The translations under genes and the position numbers were made by a program. Shown in pieces: positions 1-9,351 of a stretch of 32,832 bases of DNA. Below the pieces are notes generated by a model. That model saw only the letters and a program-made list of their open reading frames with translations. It had not been told where the DNA came from and did no database searches. Source of the stretch: Sulfurovum sp. GTDB lineage: Bacteria; Campylobacterota; Campylobacteria; Campylobacterales; Sulfurovaceae. Position 1 is the stretch's first letter. Each line of letters begins with the position of its first letter. The stretch spans positions 1 to 32,832 of the forward strand of contig NZ_WGDD01000008.1 of assembly GCF_015493435.1 (NCBI RefSeq), written 5' to 3'.

Positions 1-2
1 AA

Positions 3-78
3 TGGTGGTCGCTACAAGACTCGAACTTGTGACATCTACCTTGTAAGGGTAGCGCTCTACCAACTGAGCTAAGCGACC
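3..78 (-). tRNA. tRNA-Val (anticodon TAC)
   Basis: Read on the minus strand this is a complete 76-nt cloverleaf. The acceptor arms GGTCGCT and AGCGACC pair over 7 bp, the D-arm (TTAGCTCAGTTGG) and T-arm (GTTCGAGTC) are canonical, and the anticodon stem CTACC/GGTAG encloses the loop CTTACAA, giving anticodon TAC (valine, GTA). The 3' CCA is encoded. It is the last gene of a four-tRNA transcription unit. Confidence 0.97.
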
Positions 79-97
79 ATAAGGGTGATTGTTGTGG

Positions 98-173
98 TGG
101 TGACCCGTCTAGGATTCGAACCTAGGGCCCACTCCTTAAAAGGGAGTTGCTCTACCAACTGAGCTAACGGGTC
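98..173 (-). tRNA. tRNA-Lys (anticodon TTT), promoter-distal copy
   Basis: Minus-strand 76-nt cloverleaf with acceptor arms GACCCGT/ACGGGTC, standard D- and T-arms, anticodon stem ACTCC/GGAGT and loop CTTTTAA, so anticodon TTT (lysine). CCA is encoded. It is identical base for base to the tRNA-Lys at 280-355 and is separated from it by the tRNA-Asp gene. Confidence 0.97.
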
Positions 174-186
174 TTACATTTTGTCA

Positions 187-263
187 TGGCGCGGCGGACG
201 AGACTCGAACTCGCGACCCCCTGCGTGACAGGCAGGTATTCTAACCAACTGAACTACCGCCGC
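187..263 (-). tRNA. tRNA-Asp (anticodon GTC)
   Basis: Minus-strand 77-nt cloverleaf. Acceptor arms GCGGCGG/CCGCCGC pair perfectly, the anticodon stem CCTGC/GCAGG encloses CTGTCAC (anticodon GTC, aspartate), the discriminator base is G as expected for tRNA-Asp, and CCA is encoded. It lies between the two identical tRNA-Lys copies. Confidence 0.97.
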
Positions 264-279
264 AATGACATACTTATAG

Positions 280-355
280 TGGTGACCCGTCTAGGATTCG
301 AACCTAGGGCCCACTCCTTAAAAGGGAGTTGCTCTACCAACTGAGCTAACGGGTC
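280..355 (-). tRNA. tRNA-Lys (anticodon TTT), promoter-proximal copy
   Basis: First gene of the tRNA unit on the minus strand and identical to the copy at 98-173: acceptor arms GACCCGT/ACGGGTC, anticodon loop CTTTTAA, encoded CCA. About 30 nt of leader separate it from the predicted transcription start near 385. Confidence 0.97.
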
Positions 356-360
356 ACATT

Positions 361-379
361 TTGCAGGTTTAACTTGCAA
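361..379 (-). promoter_or_regulatory. Imperfect palindrome in the tRNA leader
   Basis: The 19 nt at 361-379 form a near-perfect palindrome: 9-nt arms around a central T with one G/T mismatch (366/374). It lies between the predicted transcription start (~385) and the first tRNA (355), so the RNA would carry a short hairpin just before the mature 5' end. A processing hairpin or a protein site are both possible; neither is established. Confidence 0.4.
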
Positions 380-391
380 TAAGTGGACGGA

Positions 392-420
392 ATTATAGCT
401 CAGAAACCTTCGATTGTCAA
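392..420 (-). promoter_or_regulatory. Sigma70 promoter of the tRNA operon
   Basis: On the minus strand a consensus -35 TTGACA (415-420) and a consensus -10 TATAAT (392-397) are separated by exactly 17 nt, followed by a GC-containing stretch (TCCGTCC) as often seen at stable-RNA promoters. A consensus -35 is unusual in Campylobacterota and fits the high expression needed for tRNAs. Confidence 0.9.
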
Positions 421-437
421 GAGAATTTTAAAATTAT

Positions 438-920
438 TTAAAAATTTATCACTTCATCGAGTTTCCTGACGGCAAAGATAACGGATTGTTCCTGTATCTC
501 TTCGCGGCTGCCATGAAAATGACAATGATATACTTCCTGCGAAAAAGGTGTTTTAATACCTATATAGACCGTGCCTACCGGCTTGAGCTCCGTACCTCCT
601 GTCGGTCCCGCTATTCCGGAGACTGCTATGGCATAATCACTCTCTGCAAGTTTCTGTATGCCGTTCAGCATCTCTTCGACACAGGCACGGCTGACTGCTC
701 CGTATGTTTCAAGTGTTTCTCTGCTGACACCGAGCCAGCGGTGTTTGATCTCATTGGAGTAGCTTACCACTGAACCGTGAAGGATGTTGGAAGCACCTGG
801 AACAGCCGTAAACGCTGCAGCGATTCTTCCTCCGGTACAGCTTTCTGCAAAACTGACAGTCTGTTTTTGTCTACTAAGTGTTTTTATAAGTTTTTCAACA
901 GTATTTCGAGTATTTTCCAT
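438..920 (-). CDS. pncC: CinA C-terminal family protein (PncC-type NMN amidohydrolase)
   Basis: The 160-residue protein matches the stand-alone CinA C-terminal domain, which deamidates nicotinamide mononucleotide to nicotinate mononucleotide in pyridine nucleotide salvage. Visible family marks are ESCTGG (residues 26-31), the following TAVPGAS and the VSYSNEIK stretch, and VSGIAGPTGG near residues 99-108. The N-terminal domain of full CinA (competence-induced/ADP-ribose pyrophosphatase-like) is absent, as in PncC. Its ATG lies only 6 nt from a -10-like TACAAT and no Shine-Dalgarno sequence is visible, so the mRNA may be leaderless. It is transcribed divergently from ileS. Confidence 0.88.
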   Translation of the reverse strand: MENTRNTVEKLIKTLSRQKQTVSFAESCTGGRIAAAFTAVPGASNILHGSVVSYSNEIKHRWLGVSRETLETYGAVSRACVEEMLNGIQKLAESDYAIAVSGIAGPTGGTELKPVGTVYIGIKTPFSQEVYHCHFHGSREEIQEQSVIFAVRKLDEVINF

Positions 921-926
921 AAGAAG

Positions 927-967
927 ATTGTATCAAAAGTAGCTTCTAATTCACTTTTGGATACAAT
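927..967. promoter_or_regulatory. Mirror-image divergent promoters / inverted repeat between pncC and ileS
   Basis: Arms at 928-940 and 953-966 are inverted copies (13 and 14 nt, differing by one extra G) with a 12-nt spacer. Each arm read outward ends in TACAAT, a plausible -10 box: 962-967 for ileS (ATG at 980) and 927-932 on the minus strand for pncC (ATG at 918-920). No good -35 box is seen for either. The repeat may be two symmetrical promoters, an operator, or both. Confidence 0.5.
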
Positions 968-979
968 CACGGGATAATA

Positions 980-3757
980 ATGAGCAAGGTATTATCAACT
1001 ATGGATTATAAAGAGACGCTTCTCCTCCCCAAAACAGACTTCCCGATGCGCGGAAACCTCCCAAACAATGAACCCAAAAAGTACAAAGCCTGGTTTGATA
1101 CCGATATATATGGCCAAATGAAAACCAAACGTGAAGGTGCCGAAATGTTCACGCTGCATGACGGGCCTCCGTATGCCAATGGTGACATTCACATCGGTCA
1201 TGCACTCAACAAGATACTTAAAGATATCATCCTGAAGTACAACTATTTTCAGGGCAAAGCGGTCCGTATGACGCCGGGCTGGGACTGTCATGGTCTGCCT
1301 ATCGAGCAGAAGGTCGAAGAGAAACTCGGCAAAAGCAAGAAAGAAGCCATGCCGACTGAGCAGTTTAGAGCCCTTTGCCGGGAACATGCCGCCAAGTTCA
1401 TCGATATACAAAGAGACGGTTTCAAGTCGCTCGGTGTGATCGCTGACTGGGAACATCCGTATGTCACGATGGATTTCAAATTTGAAGCGAACATTTACCG
1501 AACCCTATGTGAAGTGGCCAAGCGGGGACTTTTGGTAGAACGCCATAAGCCGATCTTCTGGTCGTGGGCGGCGCAGACAGCACTGGCAGATGCAGAAGTG
1601 GAGTATGAAGATAAAGAAGATTACTCAATCTATGTGCACTTTGAACTTTCCGATGCAGCCAAAGAAAAGATAGGGGTAGAGGGAAAGGCCGGTCTGGTCA
1701 TTTGGACAACAACACCGTGGACACTGCCTGCCAATACCGGTATTTCTATCAACCCGGATGAAATGTATGTGCTTACCAATGACGGACATATCGTTGCAGA
1801 TGCGCGTTACGATGCGATGATTGAAGAGGGTGTCGTTTCCGGGCATGCCTCCCGCAAGATCGCTGCAACCGAACTCGACGGACTGCTGGCGATCAATCCT
1901 CTGAACGGACGTTCCTCCAAAGTGGTACTGGGGGAGCATGTCCTGATGGATGGCGGTACGGGTTGTGTCCACACCGCTCCGGGACATGGTGAGGATGACT
2001 ACAAAGTAGGACTGAAAAACGACCTTGAAGTGATCATGCCTGTCAATGAAAAAGGACTGTATGACGAGTCTGTTGCAGGTTTGAATCTTTTGCCTGAACC
2101 TGAGAAGTTTGTAGGAATGCACATTTTCAAAGCCAACGAACCTATTTTGGAACTGCTGGGTGACAGCCTGTTGAAAGTGAGCAAGTTTACCCACTCCTAT
2201 CCGCACTGCTGGAGAACGAAAAAACCGCTGATCTACCGGGCGACCAACCAGTGGTTCATTTCGATCGACGATACACCCAAAGGTGCTGACAAAACATTGA
2301 GGGAATCGGCATTGAATGCTATAGAGTCTGTTGACTTCTATCCTGCATCTGCAAAGAACAGACTGCAGCCGATGATCGAAGGCAGACCGGACTGGTGTAT
2401 CTCGCGTCAGAGAAGCTGGGGTGTGCCGATAGCATTCTTCAGGGTGAAGAGTACCAAAGAGGTGATCTTCGATGAAGACGTACTTGAACATGTAGCAGCC
2501 TTGTTCGACGAACACGGTGCGGATGCCTGGTACTCCATGAATATCGCCGAGCTTCTTCCTCAGGGCAGCCAATACAATCCGGATGATCTTGAAAAGATCG
2601 AAGATATCCTTGATGTATGGTTCGACAGCGGTTCGACCTGGAATTCGGTACTGAGTTCGGGTAATTACGATGCAGGAAATTACCCTGCATCCCTTTATCT
2701 TGAAGGATCCGACCAGCACAGAGGCTGGTTCCAGTCCTCACTGCTTTTGAGTGCAGCGATCAACCAGATCTCCCCCTATGAAACGCTTATCACCCATGGG
2801 TTCACCGTGGATGACAAGGGTGAGAAAATGTCCAAGTCCAAAGGGAACGTCGTTGCTCCGGACAAGGTTATCAAGCAGTATGGTTCAGAGATACTCAGAC
2901 TCTGGGTAGCGCTGTCGGATTACCAGACGGACCTGAAGATCTCTGACGGCATTTTGAAGCAAACGGCGGAGCAGTACAGAAAGATACGCAATACTTTCAG
3001 GTTCCTGCTTGCCAACGTGAACGACCTCGATACGCTGGTTGCGGCGGAAGCATACGGTGAACTGGACCGGTGGATACTGAACAAAGCGAATACGGTTTTT
3101 GCCTTGGTCAAAATGAGTTTCGACAGCAATGATTTCCTGAAAGGGTTTGCCGTGCTGAATTATTTCATCACCAATGAGCTCAGCGGTATCTATATGGATA
3201 TTACCAAAGACAGGCTTTACTGTGAAGCGAAAAACTCGGATGTCAGACGTGCGACACAGTCTGTCATGGCCCTGGTCTCCAAAGCGATGCTTGGACTGAT
3301 CGCACCGGTCTTGACCTACACGGCAGACGAGATACTGGAATATGCACCGGCCCTCTTTAAAGGTGATATGGAAAATGTTTTTGACCTGCTTTACGAACCG
3401 GTACCTGAAATAGCAGCAGGTTTCGATGATGCGATCCTGCTTGAAGCGCGCGAAAAGTTCTCCGAAGCGATCGATTCTCTGAAAAAAGAGAAGGTCATCA
3501 AAGCGACACTGGAACTCGAGATCGCCGGAGAGAGAAGTATACTCCCGATCAGCGATGACAAAAACCTTGAAGACTGGTTCGTTGTCTCCGCGGTGAAAGA
3601 GAGCAGTGAAGGAGAGAAAGTTGCCTCTTTTGAAGTGGAAGGTAAAACTTTTACCGTACATAAAGCGACCATGGCCAAATGTCCGAGATGCTGGAGATAT
3701 ACCAGTACGTCAGAATCGTGTCTCTGTGAGCGTTGTGAAAAAGTGGCAGGTGCCTGA
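980..3757 (+). CDS. ileS: Isoleucyl-tRNA synthetase
   Basis: A 925-residue class I aminoacyl-tRNA synthetase that charges tRNA-Ile in the cytoplasm. The HIGH motif is at residues 71-74 and the KMSKS loop at 616-620. The editing (CP1) domain lies between them, with WTTTPWTLPAN and the GTGCVHTAPGHGEDD stretch that holds the hydrolytic site. The last ~25 residues contain a zinc-finger motif (CPRCWRY, then CxCERC), typical of the bacterial IleS1 type. Length matches the family. The stop codon overlaps the start of a small membrane protein by one base (TGATG). Confidence 0.98.
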   Translation: MSKVLSTMDYKETLLLPKTDFPMRGNLPNNEPKKYKAWFDTDIYGQMKTKREGAEMFTLHDGPPYANGDIHIGHALNKILKDIILKYNYFQGKAVRMTPGWDCHGLPIEQKVEEKLGKSKKEAMPTEQFRALCREHAAKFIDIQRDGFKSLGVIADWEHPYVTMDFKFEANIYRTLCEVAKRGLLVERHKPIFWSWAAQTALADAEVEYEDKEDYSIYVHFELSDAAKEKIGVEGKAGLVIWTTTPWTLPANTGISINPDEMYVLTNDGHIVADARYDAMIEEGVVSGHASRKIAATELDGLLAINPLNGRSSKVVLGEHVLMDGGTGCVHTAPGHGEDDYKVGLKNDLEVIMPVNEKGLYDESVAGLNLLPEPEKFVGMHIFKANEPILELLGDSLLKVSKFTHSYPHCWRTKKPLIYRATNQWFISIDDTPKGADKTLRESALNAIESVDFYPASAKNRLQPMIEGRPDWCISRQRSWGVPIAFFRVKSTKEVIFDEDVLEHVAALFDEHGADAWYSMNIAELLPQGSQYNPDDLEKIEDILDVWFDSGSTWNSVLSSGNYDAGNYPASLYLEGSDQHRGWFQSSLLLSAAINQISPYETLITHGFTVDDKGEKMSKSKGNVVAPDKVIKQYGSEILRLWVALSDYQTDLKISDGILKQTAEQYRKIRNTFRFLLANVNDLDTLVAAEAYGELDRWILNKANTVFALVKMSFDSNDFLKGFAVLNYFITNELSGIYMDITKDRLYCEAKNSDVRRATQSVMALVSKAMLGLIAPVLTYTADEILEYAPALFKGDMENVFDLLYEPVPEIAAGFDDAILLEAREKFSEAIDSLKKEKVIKATLELEIAGERSILPISDDKNLEDWFVVSAVKESSEGEKVASFEVEGKTFTVHKATMAKCPRCWRYTSTSESCLCERCEKVAGA

Positions 3758-3882
3758 TGTTCGATCTGTCCCAGCCCGTACCGATGGAAGTGATCGTCGG
3801 ATCAATCTTCTTCATCTTTGCTATGGTAGGAGTCGGGTTGGGAGCGGTAGTGTACTATAAAAAGAAGTTCAAAATAAAGTGA
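3757..3882 (+). CDS. Small single-span membrane protein, 41 residues
   Basis: An ATG overlapping the ileS stop codon by one base opens a 41-codon frame ending at TGA (3880-3882). The predicted protein begins MFDLSQPVPMEVIVG, then has a clear hydrophobic segment at about residues 12-34 (rich in I, F, V, G, A), and ends in a basic tail YYKKKFKIK. This is the pattern of an N-out/C-in single-pass inner-membrane peptide by the positive-inside rule. Translation would be coupled to ileS; gatA follows 25 nt downstream with its own ribosome binding site. The family is not recognised and no function is assigned. It could be a chance frame, but the overlap, the clean membrane segment and the lack of any other gene here argue for a real one. 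Confidence 0.65.
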   Translation: MFDLSQPVPMEVIVGSIFFIFAMVGVGLGAVVYYKKKFKIK

Positions 3883-3907
3883 AGAATGACGAATAGAAGG
3901 ATATAGC

Positions 3908-5251
3908 GTGATAACACTGAAAGAAGCATTGACAAAATCCGGCGAAGAGTTGACAGCACTCAGAGCGGAGCTCGAAGAGAGGGCAAAAGCATCAGACTTG
4001 AACGCCTATGTAGGCTATGAGTCTTCGGGAGAGGGTATACCGATCCTTATCAAGGACAATATCCAGGTAAAAAACTGGCCTGTTACTTCAGGTTCAAAGA
4101 TCCTTCAGGGGTATATTGCCCCTTATGAAGCCACTGCGATCAGGAACCTCAAAGCCAAAGGGATGATGCCTTTCGGAAGAGCCAACATGGATGAATTTGC
4201 TATGGGTTCCACAACGGAAAGTTCTTTTTACGGCCCGACAAAGAATCCCCACGGAACGGACAGGGTTCCCGGCGGTTCTTCGGGCGGTTCGGCAGCAGCG
4301 GTTGCCGGTGGCATAGCCATTGCCGCCCTGGGTTCCGATACGGGCGGTTCCATCCGGCAGCCGGCAGCCTATTGCGGTGTCGTGGGAATGAAACCTACCT
4401 ACGGACGGGTCAGCCGTTTTGGGCTTTCCGCCTATGCTTCAAGCCTCGACCAGATCGGGCCGATAGCCCAGAATGTGGAAGATGCAGCTATTCTGTACGA
4501 TGCGATCAAGGGGCATGACGACAAAGATTCCACCTCTGCGGATTTCGAGATAGAAGATATCGCCAACCATCTCAACCCGGATGTGAAACTGACCATAGCC
4601 GTGATCGACTCACATATCGATGCGGCCGATGCGGATATCCGCAAAGCGTTCAATAAGACCGTCAGCAAACTTGAAGCGGCGGGACACACCATCGTACATA
4701 AAGAGATGTCCAATACCAAGTATGATATCGCGACGTACTATGTACTTGCCACAGCGGAAGCGGCCACGAACCTGGCCCGTTATGATGGTGTACGCTACGG
4801 ACGGAGAGCTGAAGCGAAAAATACGGAAGAGCTGTTTTTCAATACAAGAAGCGAAGGTTTCGGGGAAGAGGTCAAAAGACGTATCATGCTCGGCAACTTC
4901 GTACTCTCTTCGGGGTATTATGATGCCTACTATGTCAAAGCGCAGAAGGTAAGACACTTGATCCGTGATGCATACAACAGGATTTTTGAAGAGGCAGATC
5001 TGATCCTCTCTCCGGTAGCACCCTCCGTGGCTCCAAAAATGGGTTCGATCCACGATCCTCTCGAGATGTACAAGAGCGATATGTATACGCTGGGGGTAAA
5101 CCTTGCCGGATTGCCGGGTATTTCGCTTCCTGTGGCAAAGAATGATGAAGGTATGCCTGTCGGACTGCAGCTGATCGCCAAAGCCTTTGATGAAAAAATA
5201 CTTTTTAACGGTGCTGCCAGTATGGAAAAAGCAGTCAACTATACACACTAA
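3908..5251 (+). CDS. gatA: Glutamyl-tRNA(Gln)/aspartyl-tRNA(Asn) amidotransferase subunit A
   Basis: A 447-residue amidase-signature enzyme, the glutaminase subunit of GatCAB, which converts misacylated Glu-tRNA(Gln) (and often Asp-tRNA(Asn)) to the correct amide form. The Ser-cisSer-Lys triad can be read: Lys49 (LIKDN), Ser124 in GGSSGGS and Ser148 in [10 protein letters not shown]. The start is GTG, chosen because AGAAGGA lies 7 nt upstream and the reading begins with the usual MITLKEA-like opening. gatB and gatC are not in the window. guaB follows 11 nt downstream. Confidence 0.97.
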   Translation: MITLKEALTKSGEELTALRAELEERAKASDLNAYVGYESSGEGIPILIKDNIQVKNWPVTSGSKILQGYIAPYEATAIRNLKAKGMMPFGRANMDEFAMGSTTESSFYGPTKNPHGTDRVPGGSSGGSAAAVAGGIAIAALGSDTGGSIRQPAAYCGVVGMKPTYGRVSRFGLSAYASSLDQIGPIAQNVEDAAILYDAIKGHDDKDSTSADFEIEDIANHLNPDVKLTIAVIDSHIDAADADIRKAFNKTVSKLEAAGHTIVHKEMSNTKYDIATYYVLATAEAATNLARYDGVRYGRRAEAKNTEELFFNTRSEGFGEEVKRRIMLGNFVLSSGYYDAYYVKAQKVRHLIRDAYNRIFEEADLILSPVAPSVAPKMGSIHDPLEMYKSDMYTLGVNLAGLPGISLPVAKNDEGMPVGLQLIAKAFDEKILFNGAASMEKAVNYTH

Positions 5252-5259
5252 AGGAATAA

Positions 5260-6708
<1,449 letters not shown>

Positions 6709-6727
6709 ATATCTTCATCTTTCTATC

Positions 6728-6745
6728 CCACCTTTTTCAAGGTGG
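6728..6745 (+). terminator. Possible terminator after guaB
   Basis: CCACCTT and AAGGTGG form a 7-bp perfect stem with a TTTC loop, 19 nt after the guaB stop. The following sequence (ATCTTCAATTTCATT) is T-rich but interrupted, so intrinsic termination is likely weak. Confidence 0.5.
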
Positions 6746-6782
6746 ATCTTCAATTTCATTCAAACTTCAAGCAAGCACAAGC

Positions 6783-6788
6783 TATAAT
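6783..6788 (+). promoter_or_regulatory. Putative -10 box for metY
   Basis: A consensus TATAAT lies 29 nt before the metY ATG. The -35 position (6760-6765, TCAAAC, 17-nt spacer) matches poorly, which is common in Campylobacterota, whose promoters rely on the -10 box and AT-rich upstream DNA. Confidence 0.6.
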
Positions 6789-6817
6789 TTATCAATACAA
6801 GCTAATAAGGAATACTA

Positions 6818-8080
6818 ATGCACGAACAGACACTTGCGATCCATGCAGGATACGACAAAGATGCTATGGGGACTATGGCAGTACCGATCTACCAGACGAC
6901 AGCGTATGAATTCAGAGATACGGAACATGCAGCGAACCTCTTTGCACTCAAAGAGCTTGGCAATATCTATACCCGTCTGATGAATCCGACAACGGATGTC
7001 TTCGAAAAGCGTTTTGCAGCGATTGAAGGCGGTGCGGCTGCCATCGGTACGGCATCGGGAATGGCGGCGATCTTCTATGCCATTGCCAATGTGGCGGAAG
7101 CGGGCGACAACATCATCGTAGCAAAGCAGGTTTATGGAGGAACGACGACACTGACCGGGCATACCATCAAGCGTTTTGGTATCGAAACACGCTATTTTGA
7201 TGTGACGGACCCTGCACAGATAGAAGGGCTTGTCGATGAAAAGACGAAGCTGATCATTTTTGAAAGTATCACCAATCCGAGTATCGATGTGGCCGATATC
7301 GATGCGATCGTGTCCATTGCGGACAGACACGGCATTCTGACTTGTGTGGACAATACCGTGGCTACTCCGATCCTCTGCAAGCCGCTTGCACAGGGTGTGG
7401 ACCTCTCTGTACACAGTACAAGCAAATACACGACAGGGCAGGGGCTTGCCCTTGGCGGTATCATCGTTGAGCGTAAGGAGCTTGTCGAAAAGATCAAAGG
7501 GAATGACCGCTACTATCATTTCAATGAACCGGATGCCAGTTATCATGGGCTGGTTTACAGCGATCTGCCTCTGCCTCTGTTCACACTGAGAGTACGACTG
7601 GCCCTCCTGCGTGACCTTGGCGGCGCACCCAGCCCGTTCAACTCGTGGCTGCACATCCAGGGCCTTGAGCATTTGCCACTTCGTATGAAACAGCACTCTG
7701 CATCGGCATTGGCGATCGCGGAATTCCTGGAAACACATCCGAAGGTGAAAAAGGTCAATTATCCCGGGTTGAAAAGCTCTCCTCAGCATTATCTGATAGA
7801 AAAATATTTCAAAGACGGTATGGCGAGCGGCCTGCTTTCCTTTGAAGTGGAAAATAAAGAGATGGCGCAGAAGATCGCGGACAGTACGGAGATCTTTGCG
7901 GTAGTAGTAAACATTGGGGACAGCAAGTCCATCATCACACATCCTGCAAGTACCACGCACCAGCAGCTGTCAGACCAGGAGCTCATCGATGCGGGTGTCC
8001 CCGGCGGGCTTATCAGGCTCAGTGTCGGGCTGGAAGATACGCAGGATCTCATTGATGATCTTGAAAAAGCATTGGGATAA
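6818..8080 (+). CDS. metY: O-acetylhomoserine sulfhydrylase (aminocarboxypropyltransferase)
   Basis: A 420-residue PLP enzyme of the Cys/Met metabolism family. It condenses O-acetylhomoserine with sulfide to give homocysteine. The PLP lysine is Lys203 in SVHSTSKYTTGQG. The opening (TLAIHAGYDKD), YTRLMNPTTDVFEKR and the C-terminal ITHPASTTHQQLS and GLIRLSVGLED are family signatures. The length (about 420, against about 380-390 for cystathionine synthases) and the neighbouring metX support the MetY assignment over MetB/MetC. AAGGA precedes the ATG. It probably forms one methionine-synthesis unit with metX. Confidence 0.94.
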   Translation: MHEQTLAIHAGYDKDAMGTMAVPIYQTTAYEFRDTEHAANLFALKELGNIYTRLMNPTTDVFEKRFAAIEGGAAAIGTASGMAAIFYAIANVAEAGDNIIVAKQVYGGTTTLTGHTIKRFGIETRYFDVTDPAQIEGLVDEKTKLIIFESITNPSIDVADIDAIVSIADRHGILTCVDNTVATPILCKPLAQGVDLSVHSTSKYTTGQGLALGGIIVERKELVEKIKGNDRYYHFNEPDASYHGLVYSDLPLPLFTLRVRLALLRDLGGAPSPFNSWLHIQGLEHLPLRMKQHSASALAIAEFLETHPKVKKVNYPGLKSSPQHYLIEKYFKDGMASGLLSFEVENKEMAQKIADSTEIFAVVVNIGDSKSIITHPASTTHQQLSDQELIDAGVPGGLIRLSVGLEDTQDLIDDLEKALG

Positions 8081-8082
8081 TC

Positions 8083-8110
8083 CGTAGGGTGCGTGACTAC
8101 GCACCCTACG
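8083..8110. repeat. Perfect 12-bp palindromic hairpin, REP-like element
   Basis: Two 12-nt arms pair perfectly around the loop GACT, starting 3 nt after the metY stop. No T-run follows (AAACAAAAGCCC), so it is not a standard intrinsic terminator. A degenerate relative (GTAaGGTGCGT then CGtACC) lies at 9314-9336, which suggests a dispersed palindromic repeat. Confidence 0.7.
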
Positions 8111-8168
8111 AAACAAAAGCCCAAATTAGATAAAATGGCAAAACATTATCCTATCACTAAAGCAGCAC

Positions 8169-9263
8169 ATGAAAATCGAAACGAAAACAGCACATTTCTC
8201 TTCACCCCTCTACCTTGAAAGCGGCCGTATTTTGGAGCCGTATGAAGTAGCGTACGAGACGTATGGTGAACTGAATGACGACAAGTCCAATGTTGTTCTG
8301 GTCTGTCATGCCTTAAGCGGTTCCCATCATGCTGCCGGAACGTATGAAGGCGACAGAAAACCCGGCTGGTGGGATGGTCTTATCGGCGAGGGCAAAGCGA
8401 TCGATACAAGCAAATATTTTGTCATCTGTACCAATGTTGTGGGTTCGTGTTTTGGCAGTACAGGACCCATGAGCGAAAGTTATCCTTCCTTAGAGCCGTA
8501 TCGTCTGAAGTTCCCTGTCGTGACGATCAAAGATATGATCAGGGCACAAATGCAGCTGCTTTCGGATTTGGGTATCTACCACCTCAAAGCGATCGTGGGC
8601 GGTTCCATGGGGGGAATGCAGGCGTTGCAGTTTGCAGTAGATTACCCAAATTTGGCAGATCATGTCATTTCACTGGCAGCGACTTATGCAACACGACCCT
8701 GGACCATAGCATTCAATAAAGTAGCGGTTGAGGCTATTCGCAGAGATCCGCGTTTCGAACACGGAAACTATGCCAAGGATGCTTTTGAAGAAGAGGGACT
8801 GGACGGTTTGGCGATCGGCCGTATTGCAGGGCACATCTCTTACCTTTCTCCTACATCTATGGATGAAAAATTCGGAAGAAATTATGTTAGCAATGATGGC
8901 CTTTTCGAACTTTTCGGACGCTATGAAGTGGAGCGTTATATGGAATACAATACGAACAACTTTTCCCGGATCTTCGATCCTCTCTCCTATCTTTATATCG
9001 TCAAGGCCATCAATACTTTCAACTTGAGCAGAGGGTATGATTCGCTGCATGATGCAATCTTGCGGATCAAAGCTGCGGTGCATTTGATCTCCTTTTCTTC
9101 GGATTATCTCTTTTTCCCTTCGGAAATGGAGCATATAGCCAATATGATGGAACGCAACGGACAGAAGTATTCCTATCTTGAAGTAGAGAGTGACTACGGG
9201 CATGATGCTTTCCTTGTAGAGCTGGACAAGTTCAGTCAGAACATTGCAGATGTACTGAAGTGA
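8169..9263 (+). CDS. metX: Homoserine O-acetyltransferase
   Basis: A 364-residue alpha/beta-hydrolase-fold acyltransferase that activates homoserine with acetyl-CoA for methionine synthesis. The nucleophile is Ser146 in GGSMGGMQ; the acid and base are in SSDYLFFP and DYGHDAFL near the C-terminus. Other MetX marks are CHALSGSHHAAG, GWWDGLIGEGKAIDT and CFGSTGP. Some members use succinyl-CoA, so the acyl donor is inferred from the family and from metY beside it. The upstream Shine-Dalgarno sequence is poor. It lies 88 nt after metY with the palindromic element between them. Confidence 0.95.
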   Translation: MKIETKTAHFSSPLYLESGRILEPYEVAYETYGELNDDKSNVVLVCHALSGSHHAAGTYEGDRKPGWWDGLIGEGKAIDTSKYFVICTNVVGSCFGSTGPMSESYPSLEPYRLKFPVVTIKDMIRAQMQLLSDLGIYHLKAIVGGSMGGMQALQFAVDYPNLADHVISLAATYATRPWTIAFNKVAVEAIRRDPRFEHGNYAKDAFEEEGLDGLAIGRIAGHISYLSPTSMDEKFGRNYVSNDGLFELFGRYEVERYMEYNTNNFSRIFDPLSYLYIVKAINTFNLSRGYDSLHDAILRIKAAVHLISFSSDYLFFPSEMEHIANMMERNGQKYSYLEVESDYGHDAFLVELDKFSQNIADVLK

Positions 9264-9283
9264 AAAATGAAAAATTACAGTAT

Positions 9284-9301
9284 GCTTTCTTTACAGAAAG
9301 C
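9284..9301 (+). terminator. Hairpin after metX, possible terminator
   Basis: GCTTTCT and AGAAAGC form a 7-bp perfect stem with a TTAC loop, 20 nt after the metX stop. It is followed by TCTTATACTATTG, only partly T-rich, so termination may be incomplete. Confidence 0.4.
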
Positions 9302-9313
9302 TCTTATACTATT

Positions 9314-9336
9314 GTAAGGTGCGTAGCCGCGTACCA
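9314..9336. repeat. Degenerate copy of the palindromic element
   Basis: GGTGCGT and GCGTACC pair over 7 bp (two G-T wobbles) around AGCC. The left arm GTAAGGTGCGT differs by one base from the left arm of the element at 8083-8110. It sits 16 nt before the xseB start. Confidence 0.55.
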
Positions 9337-9351
9337 TAAAAGGATGCAGGA

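Noticed and set aside
3-355. tRNA cluster as an integration (att) site for a mobile element
   Set aside because: No integrase, no direct repeat of a tRNA 3' end outside the tRNA genes, and only core genes follow.
1625-2719. A 364-codon open frame on the minus strand opposite ileS
   Set aside because: Same reasoning: composition typical of an antisense shadow and the plus-strand gene is unmistakable.
6709-6817. Possible SAM or other methionine-responsive riboswitch before metY
   Set aside because: Only a short hairpin belonging to the guaB end and a -10 box near 6783 are present; the remaining leader (about 25 nt) is too short for a known SAM aptamer.
6815-7960. A 381-codon open frame on the minus strand opposite metY
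   Set aside because: It runs almost fully antisense to a clear PLP enzyme, its translation is cysteine/arginine/histidine-rich with no recognisable domain, and there is no ribosome binding site; it is a shadow frame.
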